Shown one piece after another: positions 44,902-53,406 of a stretch of 64,000 nucleotides of DNA. Within the stretch, counting starts at the first letter, position 1. Each line of letters starts with the position of its first letter. The notes beneath the pieces are model-generated. The model searched no databases and was not told where the DNA came from. It saw nothing but the letters and a program-made list of their open reading frames with translations. This DNA comes from Chloroflexota bacterium (GTDB lineage: Bacteria > Chloroflexota > Dormibacteria > Aeolococcales > Aeolococcaceae): contig VBIQ01000004.1 of the NCBI GenBank assembly GCA_005880985.1, positions 359,275 through 423,274 of the forward strand, given 5' to 3'. The translations under genes and the position numbers were made by a program.

Positions 44902-45017
44902 CGGAGCACCTCCCTGCGCGACGCCGTCGCCGTCTACGGCGATGCATGCGCCGCGGTATGGTACCCGCGACATCCCGGACGCTGCGCCGGCCGCTCCCGG
45001 ATGGAGCAAGGAGCGAC

Positions 45018-46190
45018 TTGAGCGAGGCCACCGCCTACAGCCCCTTCGCGACCGAGGTGATGGTCGATCCCTACCCGCACTACGACTGGTTGCGGCGCGA
45101 GCAACCGGTGGCATGGGTGGAGGAGTTCGTCGCCGTCAGCCGCTACCGCGATGTCGAGACGGTGCTGCGTGATCCCGGCACCTTCTCGTCCCGCCTGGGC
45201 AACACCCGCGAGGTCATGCCGGCGGTGGCCAACACCACCATGATCACCAGCGACCCGCCGGAGCACACCGCCCTGCGTGGACTGGTCAACCGGGCCTTCA
45301 CCCCGCGCATGGTGGCGGCGATGGAGGAACACATCCGCGCCATCACCGCACAGCTTCTCGACCGGGTGGCGCCGACCGGCCACATCGACGTCGTCGGCGA
45401 CCTCGCCCATCCGCTTCCCGTCACCGTGATCGCGGAGATCATGGGCGTCGACCTCGATCGGCGCGACGACTTCAAGCGCTGGTCCGACGACGCGGTGGCC
45501 GCCCTCGGTGGCGGCGCCTACGGCCAGAGCGACCGCATGGGCGAGAGCCTCGCCGAGTTCGACACCTACTTCCGCGAGCTGATCGAGACGCGACGCCGCC
45601 ATCCACGTGACGACTTCGTCAGCCAGCTGCTGGTGAAAGCGGAGGCGGTCCCTGATGCCGGCCAGCTCGTCACCCTGCTCTTCCTGCTGCTGGTCGCGGG
45701 ACACGAGACCACCACCAACCTCATCGGCAACGGCACGCTCGCCCTGCTCCAGCATCCCGAGGCACTGGCAGCGGTGCAGGCCGACCGCGGTCTGATTCCC
45801 TCGTACATCGAGGAAGCGCTGCGATGGGACACGCCGGTGCAGGGCCTCTACCGCACCACCACCCGCGAGGTGGTGCTGGCGGGCAGCAGGATCGCGGCCG
45901 GCACCAAGGTGCTGGTCCTCTACGGATCCGCCAACCGGGACGCGGAGATCTTCCCCGCCGCCGACCGCTTCGACGTGCGGCGCAACCCCAATCCCCACCT
46001 CGCCTTCGCCATCGGCGTGCACTTCTGCCTGGGAGCCCAGCTCGCGCGCCTGGAGGGGCGGATCACCACCACCATGATGCTGGAGCGATTCCACCGACTC
46101 CACTTCGATCCCGAGGCCGAGGTCGAGCGGGCTCTCAATCCCACAGTGAGGGGTCTGCGCTGCCTCCCCCTGGTCTTCGACGCGCCGTGA
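45018..46190 (+). CDS. Cytochrome P450
   Basis: A 390-residue class I P450. The I-helix motif is V-A-G-H-E-T-T near 226-232, E-x2-R in E-A-L-R near 265, and the heme loop is F-A-I-G-V-H-F-C-L-G with Cys near 337; the second Gly of the usual F-G-x-G is Ala. TTG 45018 is chosen because AAGGAG lies 4 bases upstream and the protein then begins with S-E-A-T-A-Y-S-P-F, typical of this family; an upstream ATG at 44946 adds Arg-rich residues. It is more canonical in the I-helix than the first P450. Monocistronic; convergent with the SnoaL-like gene. Confidence 0.89.
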   Translation: MSEATAYSPFATEVMVDPYPHYDWLRREQPVAWVEEFVAVSRYRDVETVLRDPGTFSSRLGNTREVMPAVANTTMITSDPPEHTALRGLVNRAFTPRMVAAMEEHIRAITAQLLDRVAPTGHIDVVGDLAHPLPVTVIAEIMGVDLDRRDDFKRWSDDAVAALGGGAYGQSDRMGESLAEFDTYFRELIETRRRHPRDDFVSQLLVKAEAVPDAGQLVTLLFLLLVAGHETTTNLIGNGTLALLQHPEALAAVQADRGLIPSYIEEALRWDTPVQGLYRTTTREVVLAGSRIAAGTKVLVLYGSANRDAEIFPAADRFDVRRNPNPHLAFAIGVHFCLGAQLARLEGRITTTMMLERFHRLHFDPEAEVERALNPTVRGLRCLPLVFDAP

Positions 46191-46224
46191 GCAGCCGCCG
46201 GGCTCGCCGCGCGGGCAGCAACCG

Positions 46225-46674
46225 TCAACCCTGCGGCGGCGGGGTGGGAGGCCACTGGTGAGCGCGCTCACCCATGTAGAAGAACTCCATGGTGCGGCTG
46301 GCGAAACGCCAGCGGCCCTCGGTCCGCCGGTAGACGTCGTGGTAGGTCCCGGCTCCCTCGATGTTCGGCCGGCGCCCATAGTGGATGCTGAAGCGCGCGC
46401 GGCCGACGGCCTCGTCGTCGCCGGTGAACTCGGTGATCTCATCGGAGGTGAAGTGGACCGCGAACGCGGCCTCCCTCATCGGCCCTTCCAGCGACCGGCG
46501 CATCTGCTCGCGTCCGCGGGCAGGACCGAGAATGCCGAGCTGCAGCACCGCGTCCTCGGTGAACAGCTCGAGAAAGTCGTCCAGGCGCCGGTCGTCGTAG
46601 TAGTGCGTGTAGCGGGCGCGCAGCTCACGGATCGCCTCGCGGTCGGTGAGGCGGATGTCGGCGGTGTCGGGCAT
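46225..46674 (-). CDS. SnoaL-like/NTF2-fold protein
   Basis: A 149-residue protein with the NTF2-like cone fold used by SnoaL-like cyclases, ketosteroid isomerase relatives and ring-hydroxylating dioxygenase beta subunits. The N terminus has the usual helix R-E-A-I-R-E-L-R-A-R-Y followed by Y-Y-D-D-R-R-L-D-D-F-L-E-L-F-T-E-D-A near 25-42, and the last strands hold Y-H-D-V-Y-R-R-T-E-G-R-W-R-F. A catalytic role cannot be assigned. It lies between P450 and amidohydrolase genes; isomerase or lyase action on an intermediate would fit. Confidence 0.82.
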   Translation of the reverse strand: MPDTADIRLTDREAIRELRARYTHYYDDRRLDDFLELFTEDAVLQLGILGPARGREQMRRSLEGPMREAAFAVHFTSDEITEFTGDDEAVGRARFSIHYGRRPNIEGAGTYHDVYRRTEGRWRFASRTMEFFYMGERAHQWPPTPPPQG

Positions 46675-46731
46675 GCCACAGAGCCTCGTGTCGTTGTCTG
46701 TGCCCGATCACATGGTAGGGATGCCTGAGCC

Positions 46732-47967
46732 ATGACTGCTGACTGGTACATTGGGCTTGCCGACTTCCGCATCGTGGACGCGGACGGTCACGTCCTCGAA
46801 CCGCCGACCGCCCTGGTGGACTATGCGCCCGAGAGGTATCACCAGCGCATCTGGCACATCGAGACCGACGGCGACGGACAGGAGTGGTGCGTCTTCGACG
46901 GCCGTCGCTACATGGCGAACTACATGGCGATGGCGGGGACCGCCGGGATGTCGAACCAGGACCAGCAGCGGGCGCTCTTCGGCGGCATGCGCTACACGGA
47001 GGTGCAGCCGGGGGCGTTCCTGCCGGGAGCGCGGCTGGAGGCGCTGGTCCCGGACCGGATCCAGCAGAGCGTGATCTACCCCACCATCATGCTCGGCATC
47101 GCCGGGATCGCCGACCCGGACTTCGCCGCCGCTCAGGCGGCCGCCTACAACGGCTGGATCGCCGACTACTGCGCCCACGCACCCGACCGCCTCTTCGCCG
47201 TCGGCGTGGTCCCGCAGCAGGAGGTCGAGCTCGCCGTCCGTGAGATCCACCACTGTCGGGAGCTCGGTCACGTGGCGGTGTTCCTGCGGCCGAACCCGAT
47301 GGTGGAGGGCACCCGGCTGTGTGATCCGATGTACGACCCGCTGTGGCGCGCCTGCGAGGAGACCGGACTCCCCGTCGGGTTCCACCCGTACCTGCTTGCC
47401 GACGTCCCGGGCACCTGCCGTTCGCTCGGCCTGGCCACGGTGTCCTTCGACGCCGACATGGCGCAGGTGGGTCAATCGGTCGGGCTGGGGAACATCTACT
47501 TCAGCCAGGCGATCGCCAACCCCTTCGACATGATGCTGACCGCCACCTATCTGATCAGCGGCGGCGTGCTGGAGCGGTTCCCCACCCTGCGGTGCATCTT
47601 CCTCGAGGCCAACGGCGGCTGGCTGGTGCCGTGGCTGGAGCGTCTCGACCATCACAAAGAGGTCTTCGGTTGGGACGTGCCGCACCTCTCCCTGATGCCG
47701 TCGGAGTACTTCCGCCGGCAGTGCTGGATCTCCTTCGACGCCGACGAGGAGTTCCTCGCGCCCACCGCTCGTAGCCCGCTCTGCGGCGCCGACCGGATCA
47801 TCTGGGCATCCGACTTTCCCCACCCCGACGCGAAGTTTCCCGGGGTGACCGAGGAGCTCGCCGAGGCCACCGCGTCGCTGACCGAGATGCAGCGGCGCCG
47901 CATCTTCGGCGAGAACGCGGTCGAGCTCTACTCCCTGCCGCGAGTCCGGGAGTCGGCGTCGCGCTGA
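46732..47967 (+). CDS. Amidohydrolase_2 family metal-dependent hydrolase
   Basis: A 411-residue TIM-barrel amidohydrolase, the seventh of its group in the window. The N-terminal motif is D-A-D-G-H-V-L-E (residues 16-23) of the D-x-H-x2-E form; the strand-8 motif A-S-D-F-P-H is near 359-364. It has close segments in common with the product of 43750-44901. ATG 46732 lies 57 bases after the divergent SnoaL-like start. The end is 24 bases from the convergent aldehyde dehydrogenase gene. Confidence 0.88.
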   Translation: MTADWYIGLADFRIVDADGHVLEPPTALVDYAPERYHQRIWHIETDGDGQEWCVFDGRRYMANYMAMAGTAGMSNQDQQRALFGGMRYTEVQPGAFLPGARLEALVPDRIQQSVIYPTIMLGIAGIADPDFAAAQAAAYNGWIADYCAHAPDRLFAVGVVPQQEVELAVREIHHCRELGHVAVFLRPNPMVEGTRLCDPMYDPLWRACEETGLPVGFHPYLLADVPGTCRSLGLATVSFDADMAQVGQSVGLGNIYFSQAIANPFDMMLTATYLISGGVLERFPTLRCIFLEANGGWLVPWLERLDHHKEVFGWDVPHLSLMPSEYFRRQCWISFDADEEFLAPTARSPLCGADRIIWASDFPHPDAKFPGVTEELAEATASLTEMQRRRIFGENAVELYSLPRVRESASR

Positions 47968-47991
47968 GCGATCGGTTGCGCCGACCGGGTG

Positions 47992-49440
47992 TCAGCGGCC
48001 GGCCGCCCGCCGCTGCACCAGGGTGCGGCTGCGGGTGAAGGCGCGGATGCCCTCGACGCCGAGCTCGCGCCCGAGCCCCGACTGCTTCCATCCTCCGAAG
48101 GGGGCGGCGGGATCCATCGCCAGCATGCCGTGGGCGTTGATGAACACCGTGCCTGCCTCGAGCCGCCGGGCGACAGTGTGGGCGAGGTCGTCGTCGTGAC
48201 TCCACACCGAGGCGCAGAGGCCGAACTGCGTGTCGTTCGCCTGCGCCACCGCGTCGTCGAGATCGCGATAGGCGAGGACGGGCAGCACCGGCGCGAACTG
48301 CTCCTCGCGCACCACCGCCGCGCCGGGCTCGACCCCGTCGACGATGGCGGGTCGCATCAGGTAGCCACCGCTCCCGGCGTCCGCGGCGCGGACGGTCCCG
48401 GTGCGAACGACTCGCGCCCCGGCGGACTCGGCGTCGGCGAGCAGGGTCTCGGCGAAGCGGCGGCCACGGTCGCTGTGCACCGGACCGAGGGTGACCTCGG
48501 GGGCCAGCCCGTCGCCGGCGACGGTGTGCTCCGACGCCGCCACCAGCGCCGCGACCATCTCCGCCCGCCGCGCCGCGGGGACGTAGACCCGCTTGACCGC
48601 CATGCAGACCTGGCCGCTGGTGACAAAGGCGGCGTCGATCAGCTGGCGCGCCAGCGCCTCGTCGATCCCGAAGTCGGGAAGGACGATGGCGGCGTCGTTG
48701 CCACCCAGCTCGAGCACCACCGGCGCCAGCCGCGCCCCCGCCGCCGCCATCACCCGGCGACCGGTGGCGCCGCCCCCGGTCAGCGAGACCATGTCGACGC
48801 CGGCATGTGAGACCAGCGCCTCACCCAGCTCGGGACCGGGCCCGTTGACGGTGTTGAGCACGCCGTCCGGCAGCGCACCCGACAGCGCGGCGGCGACGGT
48901 CAGCACCGTCGCCGGACAGGTGGGCGGCGTCTTGACCACCACCGCGTTGCCGGCAAGCAGCGCGGGCACCACCTTGTTGAGCATCACCGCCACCGGCCAG
49001 TTGAAGGGCAGGATGGCGGCGACCACGCCCTGCGGTTCCCGGCTGACCACCGTGGCCCCGGCGGAGTTGGCGAGCCGCTCGTCGGCGAGGGCTCCCGCCG
49101 CGAGGGCGGTATAGGCGCGGGTGATCCCCGCGATCGTCGCCAGCTCCAGCTGGGCCTCGGCGAGCACCTTGCCGTGCTCGCGGGTGAGCAGCCGGGGCAG
49201 GTCAGCGGCGGCGGCGACCCGCTCCGCCTCGGCCGCCGCGGCGATCAGCAGCTCGGCCCGCCCCTCGAGTGATCTCGCCGCCCAGGCGCCGGCCGCGGCC
49301 CGGGCGCCCGCCACCGCGGCGTCGAGCTGCGCCGGCGACGCGGCCGGGGCCTGGCAGACGATCTCGACCGGGCGGACGGGATTGCGGACCGGGTAGCTCC
49401 CCGCCTGGCCCGGCTGCCGCCGGCCGGCGATGGTCAGCAT
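47992..49440 (-). CDS. NAD(P)-dependent aldehyde dehydrogenase
   Basis: A 482-residue aldehyde dehydrogenase. Catalytic Cys is in S-G-Q-V-C near residue 281, the base Glu in L-E-L-G-G-N near 247, and the cofactor segment P-F-N-W-P near 143. The N-terminal 100 residues are Ala-rich. ATG 49440 is preferred over GTG 49443 one codon before. It is 13 bases downstream of a small membrane protein gene on the same strand. It is clearly different in sequence from the enzyme at 4851-6332, so it probably handles a different aldehyde. Confidence 0.9.
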   Translation of the reverse strand: MLTIAGRRQPGQAGSYPVRNPVRPVEIVCQAPAASPAQLDAAVAGARAAAGAWAARSLEGRAELLIAAAAEAERVAAAADLPRLLTREHGKVLAEAQLELATIAGITRAYTALAAGALADERLANSAGATVVSREPQGVVAAILPFNWPVAVMLNKVVPALLAGNAVVVKTPPTCPATVLTVAAALSGALPDGVLNTVNGPGPELGEALVSHAGVDMVSLTGGGATGRRVMAAAGARLAPVVLELGGNDAAIVLPDFGIDEALARQLIDAAFVTSGQVCMAVKRVYVPAARRAEMVAALVAASEHTVAGDGLAPEVTLGPVHSDRGRRFAETLLADAESAGARVVRTGTVRAADAGSGGYLMRPAIVDGVEPGAAVVREEQFAPVLPVLAYRDLDDAVAQANDTQFGLCASVWSHDDDLAHTVARRLEAGTVFINAHGMLAMDPAAPFGGWKQSGLGRELGVEGIRAFTRSRTLVQRRAAGR

Positions 49441-49453
49441 CACCGCCGCCGGA

Positions 49454-49615
49454 TCACCGATGGGTGAGCCCCACCACGATGGCGATCAGCAGGATCGCCG
49501 CGCAGGCCACCGCCGTGATCACCAACGCCCGCAGCCGCCAGCGCTCCGGCACCACCGGGATGCCGGTCTGGAGCGGCTCCCCCAGCCGTCCCCCGACCTG
49601 ACGGCGAAGACGCAT
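49454..49615 (-). CDS. Small single-pass membrane protein (53 residues)
   Basis: A 53-residue product begins at ATG 49615 with GGAGGG 5 bases upstream, a strong site in a place with no other reason for it. The first 30 residues are basic and Gly/Pro-rich, followed by one membrane segment (about residues 30-50, Ala/Ile/Leu/Val-rich) and a short end G-L-T-H-R. I recognise no family. It is followed by the aldehyde dehydrogenase gene on the same strand and is divergent from the liv operon. Confidence rests on the ribosome site, codon use and hydrophobic segment. Confidence 0.55.
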   Translation of the reverse strand: MRLRRQVGGRLGEPLQTGIPVVPERWRLRALVITAVACAAILLIAIVVGLTHR

Positions 49616-49694
49616 CGAAACCCTCCATCCCCCCCTCGCCGCAGCCTCGGGCCCAGGGGACCTATCGGTCAGGACGGCCGCAAGCAAACCCCGC

Positions 49695-49727
49695 GGGAAC
49701 CCGTCTTCATACTGTAGGACGGTTCCC
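49695..49727. promoter_or_regulatory. Inverted repeat in the leader of the liv operon
   Basis: GGGAACC (49695-49701) and GGTTCCC (49721-49727) are perfect inverted repeats, and the arms extend with GTC/GAC after a one-base bulge. The 12-base centre contains TACTGT, which fits a -10 box (T-A-n3-T). The repeat ends 3 bases before the GGGAGGAG ribosome site of livH. It may be an operator over the promoter or a leader hairpin. Confidence 0.45.
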
Positions 49728-49745
49728 AAGGGAGGAGTTCGAGCG

Positions 49746-50678
49746 GTGGACCTGCTGCTCACCACCCTCGTGTTCGGTGTCGTCCAGGGGGCGGTCTTCG
49801 CCCTGCTCGGGGCGGGGGTGGTCGCCGTCTACCGGGGCACCGGCATCATCAACTTCGCCCACGGGGCGATGGCGATGCTGGCGACCTACGTCTTCGCCAC
49901 CCTCCTCGACCACCACCTGCCGAGCATCGGCGGCATCCCGGCGCTGGCCCTCCTGGTCGCGGTGCTGGTGGGGATCGCCCTGGGGGTGGTGATCGACCTG
50001 CTGGTGATGCGGCCGCTGGCGCGGCAGTCGTACCTGGTCCGCATCATCGCCACCCTGGGCATCGTCTACGTCCTCCAGAGCGCGGCGCTGATCGTCTTCA
50101 ACGGGGCCGTCACCCGCCCGGTGGGCTCGCTGTTCCCCACCGGCAGCCACCGCGTCGGCAGCATCTTCATCGGCAACGACGAGATCGGGATCGTCGTGGT
50201 GACCCTCGCCCTGGCGGTGGCGATGTCGCTCTTCTACGCGCGAACCCGCTTCGGGATCGCCATCCGGGCGGTGTCGAACAACCGCGACGCCGCCACCCTG
50301 GTGGGCATCCACGTCACCTGGGTGACGGCGGCGTCATGGGCGATGGGCGGGGCCACCGGGGCCATCGCCGGCATCCTGCTGGCCCCGAGCCTGGGGCTCA
50401 ACTCGTACATCCTCACCCTGGTCGTGATCCAGGCGCTGGCGGCGGCCCTGACCGGGCGCCTCGAGAGCCTGGCGCTGGCACTGGCCGGCGGGGTGGCGTT
50501 GGGGGTGATCACCGAGCTCGCCAAGACCTACCTGCAGCAGCTCGCCGCCGCCCACCCGATGACCTGGATCAACCTGTCCAACTTCGGCGACGGCATCGCC
50601 TTCCTGTGGATCATCGGGCTGCTGCTGTTCTGGCGCCGCACCCCCGGCACCCAGCAGAGCGGAAGCCTGCTGCTGTGA
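49746..50678 (+). CDS. livH: Branched-chain amino acid-type ABC transporter permease LivH
   Basis: A 310-residue integral membrane permease, first of the two LivHM-type subunits that form the channel of branched-chain amino acid (and also urea or short acid) importers. The start L-L-T-T-L-V-F-G-V-V-Q-G and the segment G-I-I-N-F-A-H-G-A-M-A-M near 36-47 are diagnostic, as is the R-A-V-S-N-N-R-D-A-A loop near 177-186 that docks on the ATPase. GTG 49746 follows GGGAGGAG. Its stop overlaps the LivM start. Given its catabolic neighbours the cargo may be a carboxylate rather than an amino acid. Confidence 0.92.
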   Translation: MDLLLTTLVFGVVQGAVFALLGAGVVAVYRGTGIINFAHGAMAMLATYVFATLLDHHLPSIGGIPALALLVAVLVGIALGVVIDLLVMRPLARQSYLVRIIATLGIVYVLQSAALIVFNGAVTRPVGSLFPTGSHRVGSIFIGNDEIGIVVVTLALAVAMSLFYARTRFGIAIRAVSNNRDAATLVGIHVTWVTAASWAMGGATGAIAGILLAPSLGLNSYILTLVVIQALAAALTGRLESLALALAGGVALGVITELAKTYLQQLAAAHPMTWINLSNFGDGIAFLWIIGLLLFWRRTPGTQQSGSLLL

Positions 50679-51727
50679 TCCGCATCGGCTGGCGGTTGCC
50701 CCCAACCGCGCTCGCCACCGCCGCCCCCCGCGATCCGCTGGATCGTGCGGTGCGGGTCGGCCTGCTCTCGCTGACGGCGCTGCTGCTGCTGACCCTGCCG
50801 CCGCGGCAGAACCCGGAGGTCTTCTACCTGATGTCGGCGGGCATCGCCTACGGCATCGCGGTGCTCAGCCTGGTGGTGCTGGTCGGCCTGGTGGGTCAGT
50901 TCTCACTTGCCCAGGCGGGCTTCATGGGCGTGGGGGCCTTCGCCGCCGCTCACCTGGTCACCGACGCCCACGTGCCCTTCCTGCTGGCGGTGCCGCTCGG
51001 CGGTCTGGCGGCGGTGCCGGTGGGCATGCTGGCCGCCATCCCCGCACTGCGGGTACGAGGCGTGCTGCTGGCGGTGGTCACCCTGAGCTTCGGCCAGGCC
51101 CTCGACACCCTCTTCTTCCAGGCGAAGACCAACGGTGGCGGTCTTGGCGGCGTCGCCCTGGCCCGTCCCGACGTTCTGGCAAGTGATGTCCACTACTACT
51201 GGTTCGAGCTGGCGGTGCTGGGAGGCCTGTGCGCCTTCGTCTGCATGTTCCGCACCCGCAAGACCGGCCGCGTCCTGGCGGCGGTGCGGGAGTCGGAGCC
51301 GGCGGCGCTGGCGGTGGGAATCAACCTGGTCCGGGCGAAGGTCGCGGCCTTCGGGCTGAGCGCCTTCATCGCCGGCGTCGCCGGAGTCGTCTACGCCGGC
51401 ATCAACCAGAGCGCCGCGGCCGGCGACTACACCGCCTTCAAGTCGATCGGCCTGCTCGCCGTGGCGGTCATCGGTGGCCTCGGCAGCGCCGCCGGGGCGG
51501 TGATCGGTGGTCTTCTCAACACCCTGGCGCCCTACTACATCGCCCGCCTCCCGCTGGTGGGCAGCGGCGACCTCACCGGCGTCGTCTTCGGCGCCGGGCT
51601 GGTGCTGCAGATGGTGGTGGCGCCCCAGGGAATCGCCTCTCAGGTGCTGGAGGCCGAGCGAATGCTGGCGCTGCAGCTGCGGGTGCGCTGGCAGAACCAG
51701 AACCGGCCTCTCGAGGCGATCGGGTGA
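50675..51727 (+). CDS. livM: Branched-chain amino acid-type ABC transporter permease LivM
   Basis: A 350-residue permease, partner of LivH. The segment G-Q-F-S-L-A-Q-A-G-F-M-G-V-G near 72-85 and the R-E-S-E-P-A-A-L-A-V-G-I coupling loop near 207-218 are typical of LivM. An N-terminal tail of about 25 residues precedes the first membrane segment. GTG 50675 overlaps the LivH stop by 4 bases (GTGA). The C-terminal 40 residues after the last membrane helix are cytoplasmic and charged. It is followed 10 bases later by LivG. Confidence 0.92.
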   Translation: MIRIGWRLPPTALATAAPRDPLDRAVRVGLLSLTALLLLTLPPRQNPEVFYLMSAGIAYGIAVLSLVVLVGLVGQFSLAQAGFMGVGAFAAAHLVTDAHVPFLLAVPLGGLAAVPVGMLAAIPALRVRGVLLAVVTLSFGQALDTLFFQAKTNGGGLGGVALARPDVLASDVHYYWFELAVLGGLCAFVCMFRTRKTGRVLAAVRESEPAALAVGINLVRAKVAAFGLSAFIAGVAGVVYAGINQSAAAGDYTAFKSIGLLAVAVIGGLGSAAGAVIGGLLNTLAPYYIARLPLVGSGDLTGVVFGAGLVLQMVVAPQGIASQVLEAERMLALQLRVRWQNQNRPLEAIG

Positions 51728-51737
51728 GGACGCCCTG

Positions 51738-52500
<763 letters not shown>

Positions 52501-52520
<20 letters not shown>

Positions 52521-53406
52521 GCGCTGGCGCGTCGAGTACGGGGCCATCCCGGCGGTGGCGGACGTGTCGCTCACCGTGGAACGGGGCGAGATCGTCGCCC
52601 TGCTGGGACCCAACGGCGCCGGCAAGAGCACCCTGCTGCGCAGCCTGGCCGGGCTGGTCAAGCCCGCCGCCGGCACCGCGTTCTTCGACGGCAAGGCGCT
52701 GCACCAGCTGAGCGGCGACCAGGTCGCCCGCGCCGGAGTTGCCCTGGTCCCCGAGGACCGCGGCATCTTCCCGGCGCTGACGGTCGACGAGAACCTGCGC
52801 ATGGGCGGGTACTGGGCGGGGATCTCCTACGAGGACCGCTTCAACCAGGTGATCGCCTATTTCCCGGTGCTCGCCGAGCGTCGCGGTCAGACGGTGGCAT
52901 CGCTGAGTGGGGGCGAGCAGCAACAGCTGGCCATCGCCCGCGCCCTGATGGCGGCCCCGCGACTGCTGATGCTCGACGAGATGTCGCTGGGGCTGGCGCC
53001 GCGGGTGATCGGCGAGCTCTTCGCCATCCTGCGGCGGATCAACGCCGACGGCACGGCGGTGCTGCTGGTCGAGCAGCAGGTGCCTCAGGCCATGGCGCTG
53101 GCGCACCGGGTCTATGTGATGGAGCGCGGCCGCATCACCATCTCGGGGACCAGCGCCGAGGTCGCCAGGGATGTCGCCGGTCTGTCCGCAGCGTACCTGG
53201 GACGGGCTCAGGCGCAGGTCGAGTCGCTCAGCCACAACGGGCATGACGACGCGGTCGAGCTGGAGCGCATCACCGTGCCGCTCGCTCACCGCGACAAGCG
53301 CGCTCTGCAGACGCTTGCCGACATCAGCGGCGAACCGGTGGGAGTCCTGATCGGACGCCTGATCGTCGAGCACATCGAACGGCATCGAAGCGAGGTCGGG
53401 AGATGA
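52501..53406 (+). CDS. livF: ABC transporter ATP-binding protein LivF with ribbon-helix-helix-like tail
   Basis: A 301-residue protein, about 65 longer than ordinary LivF. Residues 1-234 are a complete ATPase: Walker A G-P-N-G-A-G-K-S-T near 36-44, signature L-S-G-G-E-Q-Q-Q near 138-145 and Walker B L-L-M-L-D-E near 158-163. The extra tail from residue 235 has a polar linker, then a strand (E-R-I-T-V-P-L-A, 255-262) and two helices (262-293) whose pattern resembles ribbon-helix-helix DNA-binding or dimerisation domains. The tail is in frame and unbroken, and its end overlaps the next gene's start (ATGA). The function of the tail is unknown: DNA binding, dimerisation or regulation are all possible. 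Confidence 0.85.

Noticed and set aside
44958..44968. GGTATGGTACC palindrome before the second P450
   Set aside because: Similar ATGGTACCC strings occur at 29808 in an unrelated setting; the arms are four bases only, so I do not call it an operator.
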